Notes: a model not told the origin generated them from the sequence alone. DNA of 32,751 nucleotides from Brachyspira sp. G79 (GCF_002379365.1 NZ_JQIU01000008.1:2495682-2528432), one strand, 5' to 3'; shown: positions 6,616-15,464, counted from the first letter of the stretch. Translations and numbers: made by a program.

Positions 6616-7971
6616 TTACATTAATTTGTTTAAATCATCTATAGACATACCCATACCCTCTAGGGACTTTGCGAGCTTATCCATCTTTTTAGTACTGCCC
6701 ATCATATTTTTCATCATAGTAAATTGTTTTATTAACTGATTTACATCATAAACACTTTGACCGCTTCCTTTGGATATTCTCATTTTTCTTGAATTATTCA
6801 AAGGAAATAGGGCTAATCTTTCTTTTTTAGTCATTGATTGTATAATAGCTTTGTATTTTTTGAACTTCTCTTCTTCACGGCTTAAAAGCTCTGTATCAAT
6901 ATTAGCCATACCAGGAATCATAGAAGTCATTTTAGTGATACCGCCCATTTTAGCGGTAGCTTCTATTTGTTTTAAGAAATCATTATAATCGAAGTTATTT
7001 TCTATAACTTTCTGAAGCATTTCTTTAGCTTCTTTTTCGCTTATAGCAGCACGGGCTTTTTCTACAAGTTTTACAATATCACCCATACCTAGTATCTGAC
7101 CTGCAACTCTTTTTGCATCAAATACATCTATATCATCTATATGTTCGCCCACACCTACAAATTTAACTGGGGAGCCTGTAGCATATTTTAATGATAATGC
7201 AGCACCGCCTCTTACACCAGAGTCAAATTTTGTAAGTATTACTCCGTTTATGCCTATATTACTTTGGAAACTTTTAGCCACATCATAAACACTCTGACCT
7301 GCAGTAGAGTCTACAACCAATAATTTTTCAGTAACATCAGCAGAGTTTACAACACGTCTAAGCTCCATCATCATATCTTCATCTATTTCCAAACGTCCTG
7401 CAGTATCAACTAATATCATGTTGTACTGTTCTTTTTTGGCTATAGCAAGAGCTTTTTTGAGTATTTTATATGCTTTTTTTTCTTTAGTGTCTATATGATA
7501 AGGAACTCCTACTTCTCTAGCAAGTACGGCAAGCTGTTCCATAGCGGCAGGTCTATGTACATCAAGACCAACCATCATAACACGTCTTTTATCTTTATAA
7601 TATTTTGCTAATTTAGCTGTTGTAGTAGTTTTACCAGAGCCCTGCAGACCGAATAATAATGTGATAGTAGTTTTTTCTACAGGTTCTAATTTAAGACCGC
7701 TTTCACCTTCGCCTATCATATTTACCAAAGTATCATGAACATCAGCTATAAATTGATTGGCAGGTTCTACACCTTCTATTTTTTCTTTTCCTATGGCTCT
7801 ATTTGTAGCTTCTTCTAGGAATTTGTTAGCTGCTTCTAAAGATACATCAGCTGATAGCAGAGCTTCTTTTATAGTAAGAAGGCTGTCAGTTATATCTTTA
7901 TCGGTTAGTACTTTTTTGCCATGTATTTTAGAGAATACATTAGATATAGATTTTGTTAAATTATCAAACAC
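6616..7971 (-). CDS. ffh: Signal recognition particle GTPase Ffh (SRP54)
   Basis: Binds signal sequences at the ribosome with SRP RNA and delivers them to FtsY. The N domain covers roughly residues 1-95. The G domain has GLQGSGKTTTTAK at 108-120 (P-loop), LVDTAGRLE (G3) and LTKFDSGVRGG (G4). The C-terminal M domain is Met-rich and contains RKMRISKGSG, the SRP-RNA-binding signature. Length (451 residues) is normal. Translation starts at GTG (7971), with AAGG about nine nt upstream. It is first in the ffh-rpsP-khpA-rimM operon, with a promoter at 8012-8039. Confidence 0.97.
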   Translation of the reverse strand: MFDNLTKSISNVFSKIHGKKVLTDKDITDSLLTIKEALLSADVSLEAANKFLEEATNRAIGKEKIEGVEPANQFIADVHDTLVNMIGEGESGLKLEPVEKTTITLLFGLQGSGKTTTTAKLAKYYKDKRRVMMVGLDVHRPAAMEQLAVLAREVGVPYHIDTKEKKAYKILKKALAIAKKEQYNMILVDTAGRLEIDEDMMMELRRVVNSADVTEKLLVVDSTAGQSVYDVAKSFQSNIGINGVILTKFDSGVRGGAALSLKYATGSPVKFVGVGEHIDDIDVFDAKRVAGQILGMGDIVKLVEKARAAISEKEAKEMLQKVIENNFDYNDFLKQIEATAKMGGITKMTSMIPGMANIDTELLSREEEKFKKYKAIIQSMTKKERLALFPLNNSRKMRISKGSGQSVYDVNQLIKQFTMMKNMMGSTKKMDKLAKSLEGMGMSIDDLNKLM

Positions 7972-8011
7972 TAAAATTAACCTTAAATAAACATATTACT
8001 TCCAATACTAT

Positions 8012-8039
8012 ATTATACATAATATTTTTTAAAAGTCAA
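8012..8039 (-). promoter_or_regulatory. Promoter of the ffh-rpsP-khpA-rimM operon
   Basis: Minus strand TTGACT (8039-8034), 16-bp spacer, TATAAT (8017-8012), about 40 nt before the GTG start. Confidence 0.75.
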
Positions 8040-8234
8040 GATTTAGACTGCTTTAACAAAAAATAATATATACTGAAATTATTTTATTTTGTAAATTTTA
8101 TATATTGGAGATTATACTTTTAAATTTTTGTTAAAAAATATAGTATTTAGCCTGCAAAAAGTCACTATGTGCCATATAGATAGTATTTTAAATAATTAAA
8201 AATACAAACTTAATAATTTATGTATAATATTTTA

Positions 8235-9089
8235 CTATTTTCCGCTACCGCCTGTCATACCTTTTACTAGAAATTTCCTGAATATTACAGCTAGCAATGC
8301 TGGAGGGAATATGGCTAAAAGTCCAGCTGCTGTTGTTATGCCGTACTCTATAGTGTCTTTGGATACAAATTCTGAAGCAACTATTGATATTGGCTTTGTA
8401 GCAGCGGAGCTTGCCAAAATAAGAGGTATTTGAAACTGTCCCCAAGACATAAGAAATACAAGAAGAAATGCTGATAATATGATAGGTGCTGATATTGGAA
8501 TCATTACTCTAAAAAGAACATCTATTTCATTGCATCCGTCTATGTAAGATGCCTCTTCTATTTCTAATGGTATGGTTTCAAAATAATTTGATATTAACCA
8601 AGTATTAATTGGAAGAAATGAAGTTACATATACTAAAGATAATGCAAATAAATTGTCAAGTAATGACATCAATGAGAACATTCTATAAAGTGGTATTATA
8701 GTTGTAAATGCTGGTATTGCCATAGATATAAGTATTAAAGTTTTTACTATGTTTCTGCCTTTGAACTTCATCTTCGATACCGCATATGCACACATAATTG
8801 AAAAAGGAAGGCATAAAAATATTGTTATAAAGGCTGTCCTTATAGAATTAAATACTCCTATAAAAAACATTTTAGATTGTCTTGAAGAGGCTGTGAAAAT
8901 TTTTATATAATTATCCATTGTAGGTTCTTTAGGCAAAAAATTAGAAGTATTTTTAAACATCTCATATTCTGGTGTAAAGCTCACAATTAAAGCCCAAGTT
9001 ATAGGTCCTAAAATTATTAATACAAAGAATATTACAGATATATAATATAAAAAATTTATTCTTTTGCTTTTATTTTTTTTATTGTTCAT
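8235..9089 (-). CDS. Sugar-type ABC transporter permease, MalG/UgpE-like
   Basis: Inner-membrane half-channel of a carbohydrate ABC importer. The 284-residue protein has about six transmembrane segments. It has the EAA loop EEASYIDGCNEIDVLFRVMI near residue 178, the contact site for the ATPase subunit, followed by P. The C-terminus GMTGGSGK matches the end usual for MalG-type permeases (GxxxGAVKG-like). It follows the MalF-like gene by 46 nt and should form a heterodimer with it. The ribosome site is poor: AAGGA lies about 20 nt before the ATG. No binding protein or ATPase gene is adjacent, so the substrate cannot be named. Confidence 0.88.
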   Translation of the reverse strand: MNNKKNKSKRINFLYYISVIFFVLIILGPITWALIVSFTPEYEMFKNTSNFLPKEPTMDNYIKIFTASSRQSKMFFIGVFNSIRTAFITIFLCLPFSIMCAYAVSKMKFKGRNIVKTLILISMAIPAFTTIIPLYRMFSLMSLLDNLFALSLVYVTSFLPINTWLISNYFETIPLEIEEASYIDGCNEIDVLFRVMIPISAPIILSAFLLVFLMSWGQFQIPLILASSAATKPISIVASEFVSKDTIEYGITTAAGLLAIFPPALLAVIFRKFLVKGMTGGSGK

Positions 9090-9135
9090 AAATATTTATG
9101 TATTATTTTTCCTTAATATTAATTATTAAAATGTT

Positions 9136-10008
9136 TTATAAATAGTCAATTTTCCTAGACATAGATTTTATATATAATATTCCTAAAATACCAGATACTA
9201 TCATAACTAAATATGTTAATGCACTTCCTCTTCCAAAGTCAAGAAAAGAAAATGTTGTCATATAGTCCTCAAGAAGTATAGTTTTTCCTAAATTGCTGTA
9301 ACCTGAAATAGTTATAACTTCATCAAAAACATTTATTGCTGATATTGATGTAAAAGTTATAATAATACCCAAAGCAGGTACTAAAAGCGGTAAAGTTACT
9401 CTTGTAAACATTTGGAATTTATTTGCCCCGTCAATACTAGCTGCATCATAAAGTACATCAGGTATAGCACGCATAGATGAAAGAAGAACAATAGAACAAA
9501 ATGGTATATTTCTCCAAGCAACGACTATCGCTATAATGAGCATTAATGAATATCTATTAGACAAATATTGTATAGGTTCTTCTATAATATTTAAATTGTA
9601 TAAAATCTTATTAAGAAATCCGTATCCAGGATAGAATATCCATTTCCAAAGTATCCCATTAACTACTGGAGGCAAAGCCCAAGGTATGACAGCTATAGCC
9701 ATAAGTATATTTTTTAATCTGCTTTCAAAATTAAGGATACTTGCAAATAAAAGCCCTAATAATATACATATTATAACTACTATAATCATTATTATTATAC
9801 TGTTTTGAAGCGAATACCAAAAATCAAATGATTTTAAAGTATATATATAATTATCAAAACCTATAAATGCCGTATCTTTCGGAGCTGTTAATTTCATTTT
9901 TCTAAGGCTATAAAAGAATGTAACTATTATAGGATACAAGACAAATACTGTCATAATTACAACAGCAGGCAGTATTAATATATAAGGCAATACTTTATTT
10001 TTTTTCAT
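9136..10008 (-). CDS. Sugar-type ABC transporter permease, MalF/UgpA-like
   Basis: Partner permease of 290 residues with about six membrane segments. The first follows a short basic N-terminus (MKKNKVLPYI). The EAA loop reads YDAASIDGANKFQMFTRVTL, then P, near residue 188. MalF-type features include WRNIPFCSIVLLSSMRAIP just before it. It is transcribed from the promoter at 10041-10069 and precedes the MalG-like gene. In this family the binding protein is usually encoded just upstream, but here the upstream DNA holds only a small ORF in the opposite direction. The ATPase is probably supplied from elsewhere, as with MsmK-type shared ATPases (inference). Confidence 0.88.
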   Translation of the reverse strand: MKKNKVLPYILILPAVVIMTVFVLYPIIVTFFYSLRKMKLTAPKDTAFIGFDNYIYTLKSFDFWYSLQNSIIIMIIVVIICILLGLLFASILNFESRLKNILMAIAVIPWALPPVVNGILWKWIFYPGYGFLNKILYNLNIIEEPIQYLSNRYSLMLIIAIVVAWRNIPFCSIVLLSSMRAIPDVLYDAASIDGANKFQMFTRVTLPLLVPALGIIITFTSISAINVFDEVITISGYSNLGKTILLEDYMTTFSFLDFGRGSALTYLVMIVSGILGILYIKSMSRKIDYL

Positions 10009-10040
10009 AATCCAAAAATATTTTGTAACTTCTTATTTAA

Positions 10041-10069
10041 AATATAACTAAAGTATTAAAATTTGTCAA
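10041..10069 (-). promoter_or_regulatory. Promoter of the ABC permease pair
   Basis: Minus strand TTGACA (10069-10064), 17-bp spacer, TATATT (10046-10041). The start codon is about 33 nt downstream of the -10 box. Confidence 0.75.
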
Positions 10070-10168
10070 TTATTTTTATGGAATAAACTTATTATACTTG
10101 ATTATTTTAATTAATACATTTATTTTTCAATGACTAATACTTTTTATTAAAAAATAATATTCTCATTC

Positions 10169-10197
10169 TTGACTTTTACGATATTATTACATATAAT
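10169..10197 (+). promoter_or_regulatory. Promoter of the 46-residue small ORF
   Basis: TTGACT (10169-10174), 17 bp, TATAAT (10192-10197). It gives a leader of about 25 nt ending in AAGGAG before the ATG at 10229. Confidence 0.75.
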
Positions 10198-10228
10198 AAT
10201 ACTATCAATAATTTATAAGGAGTTTGGA

Positions 10229-10369
10229 ATGTATATTTCGTTCATAACCAATACAGCCCAGTGCCGTATTTTTACCACCTCAAACACCACTGATAATGCT
10301 AATATCTTTTTTCAGCTTTCTAAATTCTATAAATCTTTCAAACGTAATCTATCAAAATCTAAGAAGTAA
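10229..10369 (+). CDS. Small 46-residue protein of unknown function
   Basis: I do not recognise this protein. Support for expression is good: a near-consensus promoter at 10169-10197, and AAGGAG six nt before the ATG. The sequence runs MYISFITNTAQCRIFTT, then a polar Asn/Thr stretch, then FFQLSKFYKSFKRNLSKSKK, so the last third is strongly basic and amphipathic-looking with one cysteine. Codons are C-rich (GCC, TGC, ACC, AAC) compared with the T/A-ending codons of neighbouring genes, which may mean foreign origin or a constraint on the RNA. A run of seven T follows the stop but without a clear hairpin. It could be a small secreted or membrane-active peptide, a leader peptide, or an sRNA that happens to contain a frame. 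Confidence 0.5.
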   Translation: MYISFITNTAQCRIFTTSNTTDNANIFFQLSKFYKSFKRNLSKSKK

Positions 10370-10481
10370 TCTTTTTTTAATAATTCTAAAAAACTAATTT
10401 TAATATATTTTTTAATTTTAAAAGTAATATTTTATATCAGTATGATATAATTGTTTAAAAAATATTAAGGCGTATATAATA

Positions 10482-11666
10482 ATGAATAATTCTATAATAT
10501 CAGAAAATATTCTTTTGTCTATGAAAGAGTTTTTAATAGATTTAAGAAGAGATTTGCATTCTCACCCTGAACTAGGCTTTGAAGAGTTTAGAACATCAGA
10601 AAAAATATCTTCTATATTAGGATCATTAAATATTAATCATAAAACAAAAGTAGCAAAAACAGGTATAATAGCAGATATTGAAGGCGAGGATAAAAACTTT
10701 ACTATAGCATTCAGAGCTGATATGGACGCTTTGCCTATGGAAGATAGTAAACAAAACTGTTCATACTCTTCAAAAAATAAAGGTGTATGTCATTCATGCG
10801 GACATGATGTGCATATGACGGTATTAACAGGAGTAGCCAAATATTTTTCAGAGATAAAACCTCCATGCAATATTAGGTTAATATATCAGCCTGCCGAAGA
10901 GACTACAGGCGGAGCTTTACCTATGATTAATGAAGGAGCTTTAGAAAATGTTAATGCTATTTACGGACTTCATGTACGCCCAGAGATAAGAGTAGGACAA
11001 GTTAGCACTACATATGGAGCAATGTATGCTAGTTCTAATATGTTTGAAATAAATATAAAAGGAAAATCAGCACATGGGGCTAAATCATATAACGGTATTG
11101 ATCCTATTATAGTATCTTCTCATATTATAACACAGCTTCATAGTTTTATTTCTGCATTTACAGATCATACTATAAGACTTCATATAGGAAGCATAAACGC
11201 AGGATCTGCAGGCAATATAGTAGCTGATAATGTAAAAATGAAAGGTATTATAAGAATGCTATGTGATGATGAAACTAGAAATAAAAGATTAAAAATGATA
11301 GAAAATATTGTTGTAAATACATCAGAAAGTTTTGGGGCTTTGGGAGAGTTTATTAATATACCGTCTTATCCTGCTTTGATTAATCATGATGAGGCTGTTA
11401 ATATTGTTAGAGAATCTGCTTCAAATATTTTAGGAAATGAAAATTGCCTTGAAGAAAATGCTAATATGACAACTGAAGATTTTAGTTATTATCTTCAAAA
11501 AGTAAAAGGGGCTTTTTTTAGTTTGGGAGTATCTAATGATAAAATAAATGTTCCAATTCATAATGGTCTTTTTGATATAGACGAAAATGCTATAAATATA
11601 GGGGTAAAAATACAAGTGCTTAATGTTTATAATACATATAAAAATAAAGATTTTTTTATATCTTAA
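10482..11666 (+). CDS. dapL: M20-family amidohydrolase, probable N-acetyldiaminopimelate deacetylase
   Basis: Zinc- or manganese-dependent amidohydrolase of 394 residues in the M20D group (hippurate hydrolase, IAA-amino-acid hydrolase, YkuR). Metal-site motifs are DMDALP near 80-85, CGHDVH at 106-111 (metal-bridging cysteine and histidines) and QPAEE at 136-140. A later IHNGLFDIDENA segment matches the C-terminal metal histidine region. MTTEDFSYYL is the conserved M20D substrate motif. By sequence alone it could be a general N-acyl amino acid amidohydrolase. Its position directly ahead of dapA, dapB and dapH, with patA next, makes deacetylation of N-acetyl-LL-diaminopimelate the likely job, as for YkuR in Bacillus. 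The ATG has AAGG about eleven nt upstream. Confidence 0.8.
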   Translation: MNNSIISENILLSMKEFLIDLRRDLHSHPELGFEEFRTSEKISSILGSLNINHKTKVAKTGIIADIEGEDKNFTIAFRADMDALPMEDSKQNCSYSSKNKGVCHSCGHDVHMTVLTGVAKYFSEIKPPCNIRLIYQPAEETTGGALPMINEGALENVNAIYGLHVRPEIRVGQVSTTYGAMYASSNMFEINIKGKSAHGAKSYNGIDPIIVSSHIITQLHSFISAFTDHTIRLHIGSINAGSAGNIVADNVKMKGIIRMLCDDETRNKRLKMIENIVVNTSESFGALGEFINIPSYPALINHDEAVNIVRESASNILGNENCLEENANMTTEDFSYYLQKVKGAFFSLGVSNDKINVPIHNGLFDIDENAINIGVKIQVLNVYNTYKNKDFFIS

Positions 11667-11736
11667 CATAATTATTTTTTAATATTTTACTATGGTAAAA
11701 AAATAAAATGCAATATATAATTAAAGGAGATTAAAT

Positions 11737-12618
11737 ATGTCATTATTTGAAGGAGCAGGTGTAGCTTTAATAACACCATTTACAAGAGATAACAAAATTA
11801 ATTATGAGAAATTAGAAGAGCTTATTGAGTTTCAAATAGCAAACAAAACAGATGCTATTGTTGCAGCAGGTACTACAGCAGAAAGTGCAGCTTTAAATTT
11901 TGAAGAGCGAATGGAAGTGATAAAATTCTGCATAGAGCGTACTAAAAAAAGAACTTTAGTAATAGCAGGAACTGGAACTAACTCTACATCAGTTGCAGTA
12001 GAGTTTAGTAAAAAATCTTACGAATATGGTGCTGATATAGTGATGGCAGTAACTCCGTACTATAATAAAGGTAATGAAAGCGGACTTATTGATTACTTTA
12101 CGCAGATAGCAAACAGTGTAAAATGTCCAGTTATAATGTATAATGTTCCTTCAAGAACTGGAGTTAAATTATCACTTAACGTTATCAAAACTTTATCCGA
12201 GGTTTCTAATATTCAAGGTATAAAAGAGGCAAGCGGAGATATTAGTTATGTAGCTGATATTGCTAATATTGCCCCTAAATTGGATATTTACTCTGGAAAT
12301 GATGATATGGTAACTCCGATGATGGCTTTAGGTGCTAAAGGTGTAATATCCGTTACAAGCAATATTATACCTAAAGAAAATCATGATATGGTTATGAATT
12401 ATATTAACGGTAATATTAAAGAAGCAGTAAATGCACAGATTAAATATATAGATTTGATAAGGGCTATGTTTATAGAGGTTAATCCAGTGCCTATAAAAGA
12501 AGCTATGAATATGATGGGTTTTGATGTAGGAGAATGCCGCTCTCCATTAGGTCCTTTAAGTGAAAAAAACAGAGAGCAAGTAAGACAAACACTTAGTAAA
12601 TATGGATTAATAAAATAA
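11737..12618 (+). CDS. dapA: 4-hydroxy-tetrahydrodipicolinate synthase
   Basis: Condenses pyruvate with aspartate semialdehyde, the first committed step to diaminopimelate and lysine. The 293-residue TIM barrel shows GTTAES at 45-50 (active-site threonines), Y135 in MYNVPSRTG and the Schiff-base lysine K163 in GIKEASG. S/R138-141 of the same loop fit the substrate-binding site. Length is standard. It has a clear AAAGGAG site and lies 70 nt after the M20 gene, with dapB 32 nt downstream. The call is secure; the residues separating DapA from its lyase relatives and the neighbours agree. Confidence 0.95.
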   Translation: MSLFEGAGVALITPFTRDNKINYEKLEELIEFQIANKTDAIVAAGTTAESAALNFEERMEVIKFCIERTKKRTLVIAGTGTNSTSVAVEFSKKSYEYGADIVMAVTPYYNKGNESGLIDYFTQIANSVKCPVIMYNVPSRTGVKLSLNVIKTLSEVSNIQGIKEASGDISYVADIANIAPKLDIYSGNDDMVTPMMALGAKGVISVTSNIIPKENHDMVMNYINGNIKEAVNAQIKYIDLIRAMFIEVNPVPIKEAMNMMGFDVGECRSPLGPLSEKNREQVRQTLSKYGLIK

Positions 12619-12650
12619 TTAATAAAAAATATAAAAAACGGAGTAAAAAT

Positions 12651-13346
12651 ATGAAAGTAATGATACATGGAACAGGAGTGATGAGCTCTATGTTAAAAGA
12701 AGTTATTGAAAAAGATGGAGAATTTGAAATATCTGCTTTTGTTGATGATTTTACTGATGAAAAAGGAGATATGATAATAGACTTCTCTCATTTTTCAAGA
12801 CTTCCAGCTATGATAGACTATGGTGTAAAAAATAATATACCTATGGTTATCTGTACTACTGGTTATGATGAAACTGTACTTGCTAAAATAGTTGAAGCTT
12901 CTACTCATGTACCTATAGTATTATCTTCAAATACTTGTATAGGTATGAATTTGATGAATGAAATTGTTGCTAAAATTGCACCTCTATTAACTGGTTTTGA
13001 TATTGAAATTATAGAAACTCACCATAATAGAAAAGTAGACTCCCCAAGCGGTACTGCTAAAAGCCTTTATAATGTTATTAATGATGCTTTGGATAATCAA
13101 ATGTCATTAGTTAATGGAAGAAATGGGCTGCATGTAAGAGATAAAAAAGAAATAGGAATACATTCTATAAGAGGCGGATCTGTTGTAGGAGAACATAAAG
13201 TGATTTTCTTTGGTGATGATGAGATTATCGAAATAAAACATACTTCTACTTCAAGAAGAATATTTGCTAATGGTGCTGTTAAAGCTGCAAAATTCCTTAT
13301 GGGCAAAAAACCAGGTCTTTATAGAATGAAAGAAGTTTTATCATAA
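12651..13346 (+). CDS. dapB: 4-hydroxy-tetrahydrodipicolinate reductase
   Basis: NAD(P)H-dependent reduction giving tetrahydrodipicolinate. The N-terminal nucleotide-binding start reads MKVMIHGTGVMSS. The catalytic region is ETHHNRKVDSPSGTA, with H124, H125 and K128. The C-terminal HTSTSRRIFANGAVKAAKFL matches the family's H-x-A-x-S-R block. At 231 residues it is shorter than the usual 240-270: the region between the nucleotide-binding loop and DFSH (41-47) is contracted, as in compact clostridial DapB. AACGGAG precedes the ATG. It sits between dapA and dapH in the same operon. Confidence 0.93.
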   Translation: MKVMIHGTGVMSSMLKEVIEKDGEFEISAFVDDFTDEKGDMIIDFSHFSRLPAMIDYGVKNNIPMVICTTGYDETVLAKIVEASTHVPIVLSSNTCIGMNLMNEIVAKIAPLLTGFDIEIIETHHNRKVDSPSGTAKSLYNVINDALDNQMSLVNGRNGLHVRDKKEIGIHSIRGGSVVGEHKVIFFGDDEIIEIKHTSTSRRIFANGAVKAAKFLMGKKPGLYRMKEVLS

Positions 13347-13420
13347 AATAATAGATAATAATTTATTTAATAATACCCCCATTACTAAGCAGAAAATTTA
13401 TTTGAGGAGAATAGAGAAAA

Positions 13421-14134
13421 ATGGATATGTTAGAAAAGTCAGAAGATATTATTGCATATATTAAAAATTCTAAGAAAAGAACACCAGCAAAAGTATATAT
13501 AAGAGGAAATTTGCCTAATAATATAGTTACAAATACAAGTGTAAAAATATTTTCATCTGGTAATTTCCACTTTATGGTTGGAGAATATGAAGAGATACAG
13601 AATATACTAACAGAATATAAAAAATTTATAGAAGACTGCTATTTGGAAAATGACAGAAGAAATTCTGGCGTTCCTACTTTGGATTATTCTACTGTTAATG
13701 CCAGAATTGAACCTGGTGCTGTAATCAGAGATAAAGTAAAAATCGGAGATAATGCTGTTATAATGATGGGAGCTATTATCAATATAGGTGCTGAAGTGGG
13801 AGAAGGTACTATGATAGATATGGGAGCTGTATTAGGAGGACGAGCTATTGTAGGTAAGAACTGCCATGTAGGTGCAGGAGCTGTAATTGCTGGTGTTATT
13901 GAACCGCCTTCTGCTAAACCTGTTATTATAGAAGATAATGTTGTTATTGGTGCTAATGCAGTCATTATTGAAGGCGTACATGTGGGTAAAAATGCTGTTA
14001 TTGGTGCTGGGGCAGTTGTTATAGAAGATGTAGAAGAAAATCAGGTTATTGCTGGAAATCCTGCAAAAGTTATAAAAACTAAAGATGAAAAAACTGCTGA
14101 TAAAACTAAATTGGTAGATGATTTAAGAAAATAA
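13421..14134 (+). CDS. dapH: Tetrahydrodipicolinate N-acetyltransferase
   Basis: Acetylates tetrahydrodipicolinate with acetyl-CoA to open the acetylase branch of diaminopimelate synthesis. The 237-residue protein has an alpha/beta N-terminal domain (about 1-85), then a left-handed beta-helix of hexapeptide repeats from about residue 90. The helix contains the typical [17 protein letters not shown] opening, [20 protein letters not shown] and the closing [11 protein letters not shown]. Length and N-terminal domain match DapH rather than the longer succinyl-type DapD of proteobacteria. GAGGAG lies about 12 nt before the ATG. A second in-frame ATG two codons later is possible. A hairpin at 14151-14180 closes the operon. 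Confidence 0.93.
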   Translation: MDMLEKSEDIIAYIKNSKKRTPAKVYIRGNLPNNIVTNTSVKIFSSGNFHFMVGEYEEIQNILTEYKKFIEDCYLENDRRNSGVPTLDYSTVNARIEPGAVIRDKVKIGDNAVIMMGAIINIGAEVGEGTMIDMGAVLGGRAIVGKNCHVGAGAVIAGVIEPPSAKPVIIEDNVVIGANAVIIEGVHVGKNAVIGAGAVVIEDVEENQVIAGNPAKVIKTKDEKTADKTKLVDDLRK

Positions 14135-14150
14135 TTTCTTAATTATAATT

Positions 14151-14180
14151 AAAGCCTCTATTTCTTATATAGGGGCTTTA
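14151..14180 (+). terminator. Hairpin terminator of the dapL-dapA-dapB-dapH operon
   Basis: AAAGCCTCTAT pairs with ATAGGGGCTTT with one G-T pair; the T tract after it is weak, so termination may be partial. Confidence 0.65.
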
Positions 14181-14243
14181 TAATATTTTCAAATCATATA
14201 TTTCTCAAATTAATATTTATAAAAACTTTTCATAAATATAAAA

Positions 14244-14272
14244 TTGACAAATTAAACATTATTATATATAAT
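14244..14272 (+). promoter_or_regulatory. Promoter of the aminotransferase patA
   Basis: TTGACA (14244-14249), 17 bp, TATAAT (14267-14272), about 28 nt before the ATG: a full consensus match. Confidence 0.85.
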
Positions 14273-14300
14273 AATATCCTATACAATAATGGAGATTATC

Positions 14301-15434
14301 ATGGAACTTAATAAAAATATACTTCAAGTACCTTATTCTCTTATAAGGGAACTTACAGAAAAAGCTCAAAAAAAAGAAAACGCTATAATGCTTACAATAG
14401 GTGAGCCAGATTTGCAGCCTCCTAAAGAACTTATTGATTATGCCTGTCAGTATGCTCAAACTCATGCCTTACCTTATACTCAGTCTGGCGGAAGCGAGTA
14501 TTTAAGAAGTTTAGTTGCAAAGCATTATAATAAATATTACGGATCTGATATTAATGCTAATAATGTTACTATGCATATAGGCTCTATGGAAGGTATATCA
14601 TCCGTATTTAGAACTATACTTAATATAGATGATGAAGTTATAATACCTACTCCGTTTTTCTCTCCTTATGAGCAGGCTGTAAAACTTTCTTATGGAAAAC
14701 CAGTATTTTTAGATACTAGAGATGATCATTTGGTATTAAAGCCAGAAAATATAGAAAAAGTTATTACAAATAAAACTAAAGCTATATTATTTAGTAATCC
14801 TGGTAATCCCTCTGGATATATGCTCAAAAAAGAGGAAATGGACGAGCTTGTAAAATATTTTGAGAAAAAAGATATTTTTATTATAGCTGATGAAATATAT
14901 TCTGCTATATCATTTTATCCTTTTACATCATTTGCTTCTTATCCTTCTATAAAAGACAAAGTTATAGTATTAAACGGTTTTTCAAAATCGCATTCTATGA
15001 CTGGCTGGAGAATAGGATACAGCATAGCACCTGAAGAAGTAAGAAAATATATAGTTAATGCAAGCTTTAACAATGTAGGAAGTATGGTTTCTCTTTCATG
15101 TGCTATAGCAGAATATGCTTTAGAAAACTATCCTATAATAGAGAGTTTCAGAGATATTTATAAAGAACGAGCATTCTTCTTGGCTAAAGAATTAAATGAT
15201 TTAGGATTTGATGTAATAGAGCCGAGAGGTGCATTTTATTTATTTGTAGGCTATTCTAAATTTTCAAATGAGCCTTCACTAGATTTTTCTATGAGATTAT
15301 TGGATAGTACAGGAGTTGCTGTAGTACCAGGTATTGCTTTCGGAAGTGAGAACTATTTTAGAATAGCATTAACTCAGGATATACCTTTATTAAAAGAAGC
15401 TGCTAAGAAAATAAAAGAGTTCATAACTAAATAA
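14301..15434 (+). CDS. patA: Class I/II aminotransferase, probable N-acetyl-diaminopimelate aminotransferase
   Basis: PLP-dependent aminotransferase, fold type I, 377 residues. Conserved elements include IGEPDLQPP near residue 34, SNPGNPSG near 166-172, IADEIYS near 196 (PLP ring aspartate) and FSKSHSMTGWRIGY with the PLP lysine at about 229. The C-terminal arginine region is NYFRIALT. Its position after dapH and in the same direction makes the N-acetyl-L-2-amino-6-oxopimelate aminotransferase step the likely role, as for PatA in Bacillus; aspartate or another amino acid as substrate cannot be excluded. I start at the ATG at 14301, because GGAG (14291-14294) lies six nt before it and overlaps the upstream in-frame ATG at 14289. 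It has its own consensus promoter and is not fused into the dap operon. Confidence 0.88.
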   Translation: MELNKNILQVPYSLIRELTEKAQKKENAIMLTIGEPDLQPPKELIDYACQYAQTHALPYTQSGGSEYLRSLVAKHYNKYYGSDINANNVTMHIGSMEGISSVFRTILNIDDEVIIPTPFFSPYEQAVKLSYGKPVFLDTRDDHLVLKPENIEKVITNKTKAILFSNPGNPSGYMLKKEEMDELVKYFEKKDIFIIADEIYSAISFYPFTSFASYPSIKDKVIVLNGFSKSHSMTGWRIGYSIAPEEVRKYIVNASFNNVGSMVSLSCAIAEYALENYPIIESFRDIYKERAFFLAKELNDLGFDVIEPRGAFYLFVGYSKFSNEPSLDFSMRLLDSTGVAVVPGIAFGSENYFRIALTQDIPLLKEAAKKIKEFITK

Positions 15435-15464
15435 TTTATTTTTTCATTATTATTTTATTAAATT

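Noticed and set aside
8245-8445. 66-codon ORF in another frame of the MalG-like gene
   Set aside because: Overlaps a conserved permease on the same strand and has no separate ribosome site.
10169-10228. Upstream extension of the 46-residue ORF to an ATG at about 10169
   Set aside because: The extension covers the -35 and -10 boxes, and the AAGGAG site fits only the ATG at 10229.
13684-13965. 93-codon ORF opposite dapH
   Set aside because: Shadow of the hexapeptide repeats; a repetitive Ile/Pro/Ala pattern is expected from the reverse frame.
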